From the NCBI GenBank assembly GCA_035236585.1, contig CP141138.1, positions 26,795,437 to 26,859,436 on the forward strand: 64,000 bases of DNA. Reading direction: 5' to 3'. The notes below the pieces were generated by a model. It saw only the letters and a program-made list of their open reading frames with translations. It was not told where the DNA came from and ran no database searches. The translations under genes and the position numbers were made by a program. The DNA comes from Warburgia ugandensis. Lineage: Eukaryota > Streptophyta > Magnoliopsida > Canellales > Canellaceae. Positions 18,030 to 30,104 of the stretch are shown piece by piece (the first letter of the stretch is position 1; each line of letters opens with the position of its first letter).

Positions 18030-19322
18030 TGTTCATGATTCGAGTCCTTTGATTGGACAATTAGAATCTTCCATGATATGTTCTCTAAGTAAACAATGTG
18101 AATCATGCTAAATGTGGATTATAGAGAAAAAAGAAGCATTTTCACACACACCGGATTAGCATGTCAATCTTGTATTTTTGCAAAATCTCTTTTCAATCCC
18201 CGTGATGTTTTTCCTTGGAATTAACAGATACTAATGCTTAAAGCGCTAAGTCAGACTCGATGCTCAAGATGTCTTGAAAAGAACTTATCAATGTTTTTGG
18301 CATTGCCGTGGAAAGCAGCTTTGGGCTAGGTTTGACTAAGGTGGGTTTGCCTAACTAGTGAAACTTTAGTCTTTGTCTTGCCAAATTTTCATTTGAGAAT
18401 GTACACAAACTACTCTCCTCTCCAGTATAAACTACACTAGTGGCTGATGTATCTCTTTTGTTTCTCTTCCTCTCTACAACTCAATTTGTGATAGCTTCTT
18501 CAAAGCAAAGCAACATCTCCTTAGGCCCGTCTCTCTTTCCCATTAGAGAACCCAATTCGTTGCTCTAACCTTCTGGCCATTTTGCATTTGGTTTCTACAA
18601 GGAATGCGATGGCTTCACTGTTGTAATATGGTTGAAGACAAATCCTAACAAAACATTTGTATGGACTGCCAAGCGAAATGATCCACCAGTCTCTAGCAAT
18701 GTCCTTCGTTTTCTATGAGAGCATACATGGCTGCTTTTCCCTTGTAGCTAGTTATATTGACGGCCCACTTCCCTTTCCTTTTTCCTGTTCTTTTCAAAAC
18801 TCATGTAGGAAGAACTGTATAAATTCTACAGAATCAGTCAATTCCTTGAAACCCAAGTTCTTGATGGACAAACTTATCCGTGCATAGCGATCGTTTTATC
18901 TGCTATTGACAGCTTATATAGACATTGATAATATAGGCTCCAGAGGCTAAAAGACCGTGGAAAACCTTTCAATTTCTCGCGTAATTGTTCTGGCAGAAAT
19001 AACCAGACCTCATATTTGCTCTAAGAGAGAGCTAGAAGATCACCAAGCAACTGCGATTTTCTTCCTTTCTACATTATTGGTTTAAGAAGAAGGGGCAGTT
19101 GAAAGGACCAACCTGACCCCATTTAATGGTCTGAGTTAATGGCTTCCATCAAGAGGAGATTACGGAAGAACGATGTTTGAATTTCGGGGACAACTTGCGA
19201 ACAAACTAAAGAGGGAGGGCAACATGCGAACCAGAACCTGTTTAGGGGCCAATCGCAAACGTGACCTGCAAAATCCCATATAGTTTCTTCCTGAGTTTTT
19301 GTTTAAAGTTCCTCCCATGCCA
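18030..19322. other. Intergenic, nothing recognised
   Basis: No later ILR1-like exons found. A 76-codon frame at 18657-18887 has no recognisable motif and is not supported. Confidence 0.5.
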
Positions 19323-19400
19323 CTAGTACCAAGTAGCAAGCCCGTCGAAGTTGAGTTTATAAGAACCAGTGGGTGGGGGAGAATTTTGGTTAGACAATAT
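19323..19400 (-). mobile_element. Possible LINE RNase H remnant
   Basis: The minus strand reads PPPTGSYKLNFDG, the phrase that opens the RNase H domain of many plant L1 LINEs (PPPxGxxKLNxDG). The frame ends soon after, at a stop following LATWY, and the residues that should follow (GNPG) are not present. Short and worn; it may be chance. Confidence 0.35.
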
Positions 19401-19562
19401 TACATTTCCTGCTGGATTTCCAGTTTCTAATGACACTTTCACAGAATAAGAGAAGCGTTTGGAAGAAGATGACCTCCAAACTGCGAACTTGAAAGAAGCT
19501 TCTTTGATGTGATGCTTTGGCTTGCTTTTTCTCTGAAATACCTCTTGTTGCATTCTATGCAT

Positions 19563-19748
19563 AGTGTCGGTACAATACTACTGCCATAAAACACATCTTC
19601 TAAAGAAATTTATTTCTACTATTGACGTTGACAGCATTCCATTGAGCACATAGATCTTCAAAGGATATCATTCTTAGTAAATTGTTTAGATCCCAATATT
19701 TAGTTTGACAGCATTCTATAAGGAATTATTTCCTAAAAAGTACTAACA

Positions 19749-19830
<82 letters not shown>

Positions 19831-22157
19831 TTGGCTCCTAAAAATCAATTCCTATATGTCATTTAATCCAAAAGGCAACCCTCGTACATTGTATGTGTCT
19901 AGAAGCACTGTAGGTATCCCCTTAATGCATGGGTGGTGGTGTAAACATATCAAATAGTCCAATGGATCTAAAAGATCTTCCCATCTTAAAACATGGCTTG
20001 AACATTGCATGTTATTCTGATAGATCCTCCGTGCATTCTTTTTGTTAAACTAGATTCATTAAGAAGCAAACTGTAAGAACCCTTGCTTGTTGTCACAAAA
20101 ACAAGGAATAAGATGTCACTTTAACATTTCGGCAACATGGTGGAACTTGTATCCACAAGAAGGCTCTCTTCAAAGGTAAGTCAAGTCTAAGCTAAGCCAA
20201 TTAGCTTTGCCACCTAGTTGCATGACTTCAATAGCAGGATTGCTCCTTTCTCCTGGACTTCTGAGATATGGAGAAGCCTTGAAATATTAGAAATCCAAAA
20301 CTTTCTCTGTTCTTTCATTTAGGACAACCGTAACCCTTGCCCCAAAATATCCAAACTCTAGGGAATGATGGGTTAAGGTAGAAAAGCCCTCTGTTGTCTT
20401 GAATAATCCCAAATTCGCTCTCTTATATGATTTTTAGCGTCTCCATAAGGTTGTAAAAGCTAGTTCCCTTGCCCAAATCTGATTTTTATGTCATGAAAAT
20501 TTGAGTTTCTGCTCCGGCACTTCTATCCCATTTGTTTTCTTTTATTTTCCCAAAAACAGAAGTTGAACATGTGCGAAAATCATGGGCAAGTCCAAAAGCA
20601 AGAGCTGGCTCAGCGAGTCACCAACATGACAGACTTGTTATCGAGAACGCTATGGTGGGATCGTCAATGTGGAGATCTGGCGTTGTCATGATGTTCGTAT
20701 GATAAGCTGTTTGGTGCACATGTAAGGGTATGTCCTACTCCTCGCTTAGGATTCTCTCTCTCTCTCTCTAGCCTAACTACTAAGCACCTCCTGCTAATAT
20801 TTCATGAAATAGTCAATGCCAAAATGACATAAGACAAACAAAGACTACTCCCGTGGGCTAAGTGAGTGCAACTATTATGTATCTTCCTACTTGGGCAATA
20901 CATAAATCTGTGCAAAAAGTGTGGAACTTAATAACCTCTTAACCACTAATACAATCACCAATTCTTAACTTGGGAATCTCTGATACCATGTTGAAACTAC
21001 ATCCTACATAAAAAGACACAGGTGGTGACTCCAAATGCCTTTTATCTTTGGCAAAATAGCATTCCACTAATCGGTACCCAAAAACTGCACGCAACATACC
21101 TACAAGAACATAATGGAGAATTTAATCTACTGGACAATCTAAAATCCAATTAGGATCTGCTAAAATATTAAAAAATCCTTTTTTCTTTATGTACTTTTTA
21201 GCGCTGTTTCAAGGGTATTCTCCTTGTTCAACAGCATAATCACTTTCATCTTATGTATGTCTTTAATATATTACTTTGCTTCTTGTATGTTAGTAGAGGT
21301 TAATTATTTTCATAGTGGAGAATAAGTTAGATTTTTAAAGTCTTTTTATCAGCGTCACTAACTATTATGATTTATGAATCCTAATGTATTGCAAGTCAAG
21401 ATTGATAATCTAAATTTGATAACAACCCCACAGTTGGGTGGCTTAATAGGCATTGTTGATGTTTCCAAAATGTGTTGTATAGGTAGATTTTCCATAACAT
21501 TAGATACATAAGATGGCAAAGAAAAGCTAGTGATATAGATTGTACTTATACTTAGCTTTTCTAGGATCGTAGACAATTTCTTGGTTGGCACTGGACCTTG
21601 GACTCTCCGAACAAAAGTCCAAATCTAAATGTCTACGGTTAGAATCCAATCTGCTAGGATCCTAGTGGATAGTGATTGTAACATTGGTTTATGCTATCGG
21701 AACATGACCGTTTACCTGACGTATTTAATCTCTTACAAGAGAAACTTGAATGCGTTCAAGATGGAGTCACTCCTTTGGTTATGTGGAAACCATATTTTGC
21801 TCACGAGTTCCAAACATGTGCTGCGATCTTCCAGCGAAGAGACTGATCTGCAAGCGTCAACGGCTAGCTCCCAGCCTATTTCAGTCGTCCCCTTGACGGG
21901 TCCCCCCTAAAAGGACATGGTTCTGTGAGGCTCCCTAACGTGTGAACTGGATCCTTTTGAGAGATGGTTATAAAGTTGGAGGAAATTAAGAGAGTAGGGT
22001 ATTTGGTTTTGTGTTTAGTTTTTTGGAGTTCATCAATTTGTTCGAGCATTATGTTGGGGCTATGTGGCGTAGGTCTTTCATCTACTCCAATGAATATACG
22101 TTGTATTCCACCCACGCCCCCCACGCCCCACCCCACCCACACACACAAAAAAGTTGT
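19563..22157. other. Intergenic, nothing recognised except a microsatellite
   Basis: Holds the CT run at 19753-19827. No frame longer than about 90 codons and no known motif. Confidence 0.5.
19753..19827. repeat. (CT)n microsatellite
   Basis: Uninterrupted CT run of about 37 units. Confidence 0.97.
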
Positions 22158-22305
22158 GGGGAAAAAACATCGGATTATTTTTCAGAACAACCGTTTTTCT
22201 TCAACTCGATGCTGCAAAATCCATCGGAGTAGGGGAAAAAATATCGGATCGTTCTTCTGAACAACAGCTTTTCTTCAACTCGATGCTGCAAAATCCATCG
22301 GATAA
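22158..22305. repeat. 74-bp tandem duplication
   Basis: Unit 22158-22231 repeats at 22232-22305. Both start with GGGGAAAAAA, carry ATCGGAT a few bases on, and share an exact block from TTCTTCAACTCGATGCTGC to ATCCATCGGA. About ten differences by eye. A minus-strand frame of 207 codons passes through it and through the SINE beyond, so that frame is not a gene. Confidence 0.9.
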
Positions 22306-22552
22306 AGATGTTCAAGGTTGGATGCCTTCTCCATCTTGGAGGCTTGTATTTCACAAGCTTTGGCTTTGTGTCAGCCTTGATCTTTGGGCTCTGCCATCTC
22401 AGGTGTAGCGTCCACAACGCACCATTTCCCTCGGAATCTAACTGGATAGGCAGACGTGTATTCGATCGGCTGGCACTAGCCGGGCTGCACATTCGTTTGG
22501 GGGGCTTGTTGAGTGCTTTTCTTTTTTTGTTGGAAGACTGATAATGGAGTGT

Positions 22553-22715
22553 AGAAGGAGAACCTTTGTGCAACAGTAAAGTTGTCTCGTGTGACTTTGA
22601 GGTCATGGGTTTAAGGAATGGAAACAGCCTTTTGCAAAATGGCAAGCTAAGACTACCTACTATAGACTCTTGTGGTCTGCTCCTTTGCCAGACCCTCATA
22701 CGCAGAGCACTGGTA
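22553..22715 (+). mobile_element. Au SINE, diverged copy
   Basis: Recognisable by GAGAACCTTTGTGCAACAG, GACTTTGAGGTCATGGG, GGAAACAGCCTTTTGCAAAA and CTTGTGGTCTGCTCC in the Au order. The 3' end is worn and no clear target duplication remains, so it is an older copy. Confidence 0.82.
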
Positions 22716-23119
22716 TGAGTGTCAATTCTATCAATATCATTCAAGATCGTAACTGATGATGGAAGAATTGCTGGGGGAACTCCAAGGCTAAAAAGCACAG
22801 CACATTTCTACGTTCAAAACTAGTTTACACAGAAACGACAGGAAACACTTTCCTGACAGCCATTTCTAGGTCCCATTTGTTTCCCGTGAACTTGATATAC
22901 TCCACGCAATGACGCGGGATCTGAAGCTAATATAGAGTGCAATTCGGATGGCGTTTCAGATGATCAAGATATTTTCTTCTGATCATATTTTTCTAGGAAG
23001 AAATCAGAGACTGATCTCCTTGCAATCGTGGCATCATCCTCTTATCTTCCAAAACCTGGTGGGATACCCGTATAACTCTCTTTTTTTTGTTTAGAGGAAT
23101 CCTAAACTAACAGATCTAT
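22716..23119. other. Intergenic, nothing recognised
   Basis: No coding or RNA signal seen. Confidence 0.5.
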
Positions 23120-23450
23120 GATGAGGTCTAGCAACCATATTTTTTGGACCCAACCTTGGAATGATTGGACTCATTCATCTCATTGCTACAGATTTAGATG
23201 TCTTATTACATTAAAAAACATATTATTTGGATGATTCTAGCATCTACAAAGAATTTGATAGTGTTAAAAATGGACAAATTTAGAAACTTTATAAACAACA
23301 CCTGGTTTCTTACAACTGAGAATCATCCATACCATTGTTTTTTTTATCTATAAGAAAACTACAATTGAAGGAATGAGATGAATGATTCTGATCAAAGGTG
23401 GGCTCTATACATTTTGGTCGCTAGACTGCACCTCGTAGTGCAGTCAGTTT
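23120..23450. mobile_element. Foldback (hairpin) MITE-like element 1
   Basis: The left arm (GAGGTCTAGCAACCAT, then GGACCCAACCTTGG, then CATTCATCTCATTGCTACAG, about 23124-23190) is matched in inverse by the right arm (about 23355-23450: complement reads GAGGTGCAGTCTAGCGACCA, GAGCCCACCTTTG, CATTCATCTCATTCCTTCA). A second inner inverted pair, GGATGATTCT / AGAATCATCC, lies toward the loop. No coding frame. Confidence 0.65.
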
Positions 23451-23484
23451 AACATTCCTTTAAGGTCAGTTAAATGAATGTGCT

Positions 23485-23788
23485 CTTACTTTTTACATGA
23501 TAGGGGTCCACCTATAGATGATCTACCTGGTTCATCTAATTCCTTTGGCTTTGAATGTCCCCTAGTTCAAAAACCATGCAAATTGGATCATTCTAACTAT
23601 TAAAATTATTTTTTTTCATGTACCACTAGAAACTTTCAACAATCTATATTCAAAAACAAAAAATACCCTCTTATACATGCCAATCTGTATGATTTTTGAA
23701 CAAAGAGAAATCGAAAGCCAAAGGAATTAGATAAATTAGGTAATCAACTATAAAGTGAACCCCATCATACAAAATGTAAAAATGCTTA
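23485..23788. mobile_element. Foldback (hairpin) MITE-like element 2
   Basis: Arms of about 100 bases. The left arm 23490-23596 contains ATGATAGGGGTCCAC, CATCTAATTCCTTTGGCTTT and GTTCAAAAACCATG. The right arm 23676-23786 in complement reads ATGATGGGGTTCAC, TATCTAATTCCTTTGGCTTT and GTTCAAAAATCATA. The loop is about 80 bases. Its transcripts would form a long imperfect hairpin. No coding frame. Confidence 0.72.
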
Positions 23789-25889
23789 CAAGCCATTTGA
23801 TTTAGCATTTCTCCTTGTCTTTTGTTTATTGACCCTAGGATGCTTTTTCCTCACAGCTTGGGTGGAAGGCAAAGAAGGCCTCCTTGCAGGGAGGCCCAAG
23901 CCATTAGTGAAATACTACTCTAGAAGAGTTAGAATTCTAAACTTGTGTCATGACCTACACATCAAAGGATAGTCTCTAGTATACAATTTCTATGGGACAC
24001 ATTGTCAAATTTGAACCTGGAGGTTATGGAGACTTTTTCTAATGCTAAGCTAATGTGAATCACATGTAATAATGAAGACAAAAGCAATTCAACAAGAAAC
24101 TTAATAAAGACTGAAAGCTAATTCCGCTTGAACAATTCTTGACTAAACAAAAGAAATGACATCTTTTCTAAGCTAAGTAAGACCGCTAGCATATTGCTAA
24201 TGATGCGACAATCCTCGTTAGCTTTTTGGAGATGGGCCTCTCTTTTTTCCTTCCTGGTTGCTGCTCTCTTCGATTTTCAGTTTTTCTACCAAAAAATGCA
24301 TTGATATAAAATCAGAACAGTGTCACTGCGCCACGATTTAAAGATCCAAGATCTCGATAATACAAACGCTAACACCATGTGACAATCAAGCTCATTGATA
24401 GAAAACTAATTATTCGTGAATAACGAGCTCTGGGCTTTAGTATTCGTGAACGACGACTAGACCCTTAAAAGAGTTCTGGAACTCAAGAATGGAAGAAAAT
24501 GCCAAACCCGGTACAGAAAAGTTTCAAATTTTTTGGCATTCACGAATGCGAAAGGGCAAGAATTCCTATCGTAAAGCTGTAAGAAAAAATGCTCTTACTG
24601 CTTATCCCTTTTTCATGCTGTCATTTGCTGGAACCCCAAATATTAGAAACCCTGTAGAGGGGCGTTGGAATCCTAGAGAGGAGAGGACGGAGAAGACATG
24701 CAGTTTGGCAACTTTCTCCATGTTGGAGAGATTTCAAGTAGATTTAGGAATTAGGATTATAAAAAAGAAAAATTGCAAGTGGAGCGTCTTCTTGAGATGG
24801 TACTTTCTCCTTATTGCAGGAGATGTCAAGTAGATTTAAAATTTAGAGTATAGCTTCTAAGTAGTTGCTTCATGACTCATCGCTGACAAAAAAAAAAAAA
24901 AGTTGGGGTGAGTATACTTCCGGCCAAAGAAGTGGCTCCAACTAGATAAGTATGATGACTCCATAAGGTTTGCAAATATGGGCTCATTAGATGCAGTTAA
25001 CAAATCCACTATTAACAGGACCCACTTAACTTTCTAAATTTCTTCAGTAATGGATATATATAAATGTCCCATTCTGGTTACAGCGCACTAGCTTTAGTGG
25101 GCCCCTCTTCTTTTTCTTTAGCTCAAATGTTACAGCACATGCTTCGTTAAAATATATCACTACTATATTATTCAATTCTAATATTATTAATAAAAATGAA
25201 ATTATTGTAACATTTTATTATTAAAATAGTGTCATGGAAATCAGGAATGCAAGTTTCTTGGCACTTATGATAATATATATATATATATATATCATAAAGA
25301 TGATGATAATTTACAAATTCTGTGTCATTCAATAGTTTGGGAACTCTGCAGTGGCCTAACAGAATGTCTTCTTAGTTTGATAAGAATCACTTCACTTGCT
25401 ACAGATTTTATATCTACATCCTCCATAGAACTTACCAATTTGAAAACTTAAATAGGATAAGAAGAGGAGACGGATCATTCTTCCAGAATGAGAATGGAAA
25501 TGGGCTAATCAAGATCCACTTTCCCTTTCAACAAATGGAAGTAGTCTCTGATCTTATATCGCTGCAAAATGCCCTGCTGTTATTTTTCCTAGAACAGATG
25601 AGTAGGTCAGTTGAGTGTAGATCATAAACTAGTTGCTCCTCGTAATCATTTAGGATAAAAGAACACAGATAATCTCCAAATGACAACAATAGATTTGGGA
25701 ATCAACAAGCTTTTCAAGGTTGTTGATTCTACGACAATTGCTGTTTAAAGATTTTGGGCCCCCACAGAATCAGCACGCAAATAGGATTTGACATACAGGA
25801 TACAGATAGATAAACGGAGAGAATACATGACGGCACAAACTCCTCAAGGCGGAGTTATGCCCGCAGCACAACCGAAGTTAATTACAAAC
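23789..25889. other. 3' flank of the response-regulator gene; small tandem duplication
   Basis: Contains a diverged duplication with period 91: ACTTTCTCC followed by a TCAAGTAGATTTA block at 24711 and again at 24802. Also an AT run at 25273-25292. A 114-codon frame at 24489-24833 spans the duplication but shows no known domain and is not called. Confidence 0.55.
25273..25292. repeat. (AT)n microsatellite
   Basis: Short AT run downstream of the response-regulator gene. Confidence 0.85.
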
Positions 25890-28800
25890 TCAGATACATG
25901 TTCCAAGAGGGAAGAGGTCTCCATCCAGTAAAGCAACTTCATTACTTTCCTGCATATCAAAAACTAATAACTCAAAAATGATACAGATTGCAGATTGTAC
26001 AACAATAACGAAACTAGAAGCTGATATTGTTCCACCAGCCGTGTCTAAAGGGCATAATGAAGCATGTAACTGGAATCATAGCAGTCCTACACAACAGTTT
26101 TCATTGTATTAAGAGATTTAACTTGCAGTGTAGCATCCTTCTGAATAACTTTTAAGTACATTGAGATGTGAATTTTTGTATAAATGAAAACGAAATATCC
26201 AAGATATAGCAGGAGATATCAAGAAAACTTCCGTATCTTAACTGAGAAAGGAATCCAGTGGCCTGTCTGGAATGGACAATGGAAGCTACCTTTGCATTTT
26301 CAAGTAGTCCAGTGCACACTAGAAATTCACTGAAGCTTGGCCAATGAATGTCCTATATACTGAATAATAAATTAAAAATGCTGGACTACGTCTACCTATT
26401 ATAAAATCACTTCGATATATGTCAGTGATTTAAGAACTTATGTTGTCAAAATTACCTACAGAAAAATCTTGAGTGTTTCTGTAGTGAAAACATTTTTTTT
26501 GGAGATTTGTTACAGCTATAGTCTTTTTCCTGGAAGCTGGTACTTTAGCAGTCTTGAAACTACAACCTTTTCAATTGTGGAAGAGGTCTTCTGGCGGAGG
26601 ATTGTTAGCCTGTCAAATCATTGCAATCACTTTGATAGGCTCCCTACCTGATTGAAGTTGAAGAATAACATCCTATTTTCTGTGAATAGAATACTTTGTT
26701 CGCTAGTTTAAATTCACACTGATCAGGATCTCAAAAGTAGGACATGCAGTATGGTGCAAACGGAAAAAGACCCAAGAGAAACAGACACAGAATTAGTCTG
26801 GTCTTATTGGCTACAGCTGAAACAGTAAACAAATCTAAAACTGGTAGTTGGGTCTGCCATGATGTCACTGTAGTATCCTCCAAGAAGATTTGTTGATGAA
26901 TACCTTGAGTAAATGCAACATAACCAAGTACATCAAGATAACAAGTGATCATGTTCGCAGAAACTAGGAGGTCCTTCAAGTTAGGAGTCAGGGGACCTTC
27001 ACCAGACAAGATGTTTAGTATGAAATCCATGATGAAGCTTTAGATCCTCCACCGCTGGTAACTTCATTGCAAGGAACTAAAAAGGTTGTTCATTATATGC
27101 ATTCCATCTTTCTTAAAAGTTCTAATTAAGACCCATGACAGTGTTACTTCTGGAGAATTATAGCTAATATAAGCTCATGGAGTTTCCACTTATAGAAAAT
27201 ATTCTTCATTACACTACAAGTCACGAGTTGGCAAGCTGTCTAAAAGGAGAACTTCACAACCTAACCACATGAAGTTGAACCAGGATCAACTTTTTAACAG
27301 ACATAGTTACTACCAGACGACACTAAGAGTACTTCACAAAAATTTGGAACCGTCTCAGAAACAACCCAGGGGCCAAACTGTCTTGGCAGAGGAAATTTTG
27401 ACTCAATGGTAAAGGAAATTTTGACAAACTTATTGTGCATATATGTACCCAGTGCCCAGTTAATTCAGGAACCAAGTGAGCTCGTTTGGCTATTAGATGA
27501 CCAGACAAGTCATTCAAACAGACTACATTAAAGGAGGAAAAGAAAAGGAAAGACGACATATCTTTAAATGCAAAATAAAAGGGAAGAAAGAACTTACACG
27601 TTTGATCATGGCAGTCAGATCGTCGAAGGAGCTATTATTGTTAGGATTGAAACCTCCCTGCAACTTAGCATTCTCGAAAAGGTAATCTCCCTTGAACTTG
27701 AGCAAGTTGTCAGTAGTTGACTTCTCAGGTGCAAAAGTCTGTTGCATCTGAAATGACGCCCCAGAATTTGATTGGCCTATCAAAGTCATATCAGTTTTTC
27801 TATTACTGAATGGATTGCTTTGTCCCAAATTCTGGCCTGCAGAACCCATAATACCTTGATTTGGCAACAACGAGTTTAATGGAGAATTGAGGAGAATATT
27901 TGGATCCTGGCTAAAGTCCTGCCTATGGTGATCTTTCTGCATAGGAGTGTAGTTCATACTCTGCCTGGCATTACTACCCATGCCACTGAAGTTTGAGAAT
28001 CTTGAGTTCTCATCCACATCCCCTGATCCACATCTCATGCCAGTGCTAATTGTGCTAGCCTGACATTGTGGATCTCTTCCTGTTGGTGAATTATGTAGAT
28101 CCGCTGAGATTACACTGTTGGGAGAAACATCTAGTGGATTTACCTCAAGATGTGAGGCCACAGATGAGATATTGTCTCTCAAGGTACCGAGAGACAAATT
28201 ACCATGACTGAATGAGGTACCCATAGGCAAAGTACTGGCTGCGTATCCACTTAATGGAGCATTTTGCCATGTATCATTACATTTAACATTATCCGGCAGA
28301 TGAGAAGAGACCCCAACACCAATATCAAAAGGCTCTGGATCCAAACCCGGAATCCTAACAGAAGCTTGATTGGCCAATCCATTCAGTATCCGCTGCTGAT
28401 GTACTTGTCCCATTTGGTTGTTTCGAACATTGAGAAAGGCGTTGCTACAGCTTCCACTAGGCATTCCAGAATCACTGAAACCACCCATCAGTGGCAGTTG
28501 TTGCTGTGCAACAGGAAAGACATTTGAATTATCAAGGGGAGAAGATAATTCTCCAAGGCGAGCACTGGGCTTGCCTTGCTGCAATTGGTCAAGCTCCAAT
28601 GAGTGTGGCATTCCCTGAAGCAAATTCCCATGTTGGTTTCCTGGAAGAGTTACTCTCTGTAACTTCCCAATATCATTGATGGAGTTACCAGAGTTTTGAA
28701 CACGACTGAGTTGAATCATGCCAGATGAAGCAAGTCCACGCAAGCCCAAACTGGAGGGGCTGTTTAATCTACCAAGCACCCCACCTGCTGGGTAAGCTGC

Positions 28801-30067
28801 AAAAGCATTTTTTGACAGCTGTCCTGATCCAGCCAAGCCATGGAAATCCCCGAGCCCATCCAATGAACCCATAGGTAAATAGGACAGGTCTTTGCCTCCT
28901 AAAGCAGCAGCAATATTGGCCTGTTGGCTTGCCACGCTGCTGATCCTTTTCAGGTATAGCCGATATTTCTGCAATCAACAATGTGACAGTAAGATATAGA
29001 AACTAACCACCTTACAAATCCTTATGTTAAAAAAGATGTCCACAATATGAAAGTAAGGAGTAACAGTATCCTGCCTGAAGATGGCTTGCAACATTCTCTC
29101 TTGTAAGATTCTCAACATTCATAAGTTTCAGAATTGCCTTGGGAACAGCTTCTGCATCACAGCACAAAAGATCGAGAAAAAGGTCAATGGATTCTGAAAC
29201 ACGAATATCATCAGCAAACACCAAAACATATAACTGAAACCCAAAAAAAAAAGAGTAACCAACCATCGCAGTTGGTAGGAGAACTTACTTTCAATGCCTA
29301 ATTGGTTAACAGCAGCAACAAATTTACGATGAAGCTCCACAGACCAAACAACCCTAGGCTTTTTCTGGGTTCCAGAGTCTTCATTGCAATTTCCATTTTC
29401 ATCATATTCATCATCTTCTTCTTCATTTTGATCCTTCCTTTTCCTGCAAAGTCTCCCATTTGGATCAGCTGGACCTGCTGTAACAGCACTTTGCCCACAT
29501 TCGCCCGTTCCATGATGCAAATTCTCACAATCATCTCCATGCCCGGAATGACTGTGATCCTTGGGTTCGACCTTCTTCCTCCTGACCACATGTTGCCAGA
29601 TGTTCTTGAGCTCTTCTATGCGTACAGGCTTTAGCAAATAGTCACAGGCACCATGAGTTATCCCCTTCATCACAGCTTTCGTGTCGCTATTTGCAGACAA
29701 CACTGCATTGCATACACAATGATGTAATAAGTCAAGCTCCAGTTCAGCAGTTGGCAGTTCTCCACAAACCCATCAATTCTTAAATTCTTGGTGGAACATT
29801 TGCTAATGAGCCAAATTGACAAACAGCAACTCTTGCGGTCAGTAAACAAATCATCCAAAATGAAAAAAGAAAGAGGCTCAGACCACTAATGTGAAGATAG
29901 GGGTGAATATCAAAGTCGAACCTATAACTTCTTTTTCTTTCTACCACTGAGGACAAATAAACAGGAAACAATACAGATACTACATAAGAGATCAATACAC
30001 AGGACCAAAACTGCTACATCCAATTGTACAGAAGCCCCAACTGGCAGTATCAGAAGCCAAAGCCCCT

Positions 30068-30104
<37 letters not shown>

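Noticed and set aside
18657-18887. 76-codon frame near the ILR1-like pseudogene as a later exon
   Set aside because: No similarity to the M20 hydrolase catalytic region.
22175-22798. 207-codon minus-strand frame
   Set aside because: It runs through a tandem duplication and antisense through an Au SINE; no domain, codon pattern not gene-like.
24489-24833. 114-codon frame
   Set aside because: Spans a local 91-bp-period duplication and has no recognisable motif.
26731-27030. 99-codon minus-strand frame as an alternative last exon of the response regulator
   Set aside because: No similarity to the family tail, whereas the 60-base exon at 25890-25949 fits in phase and sequence.
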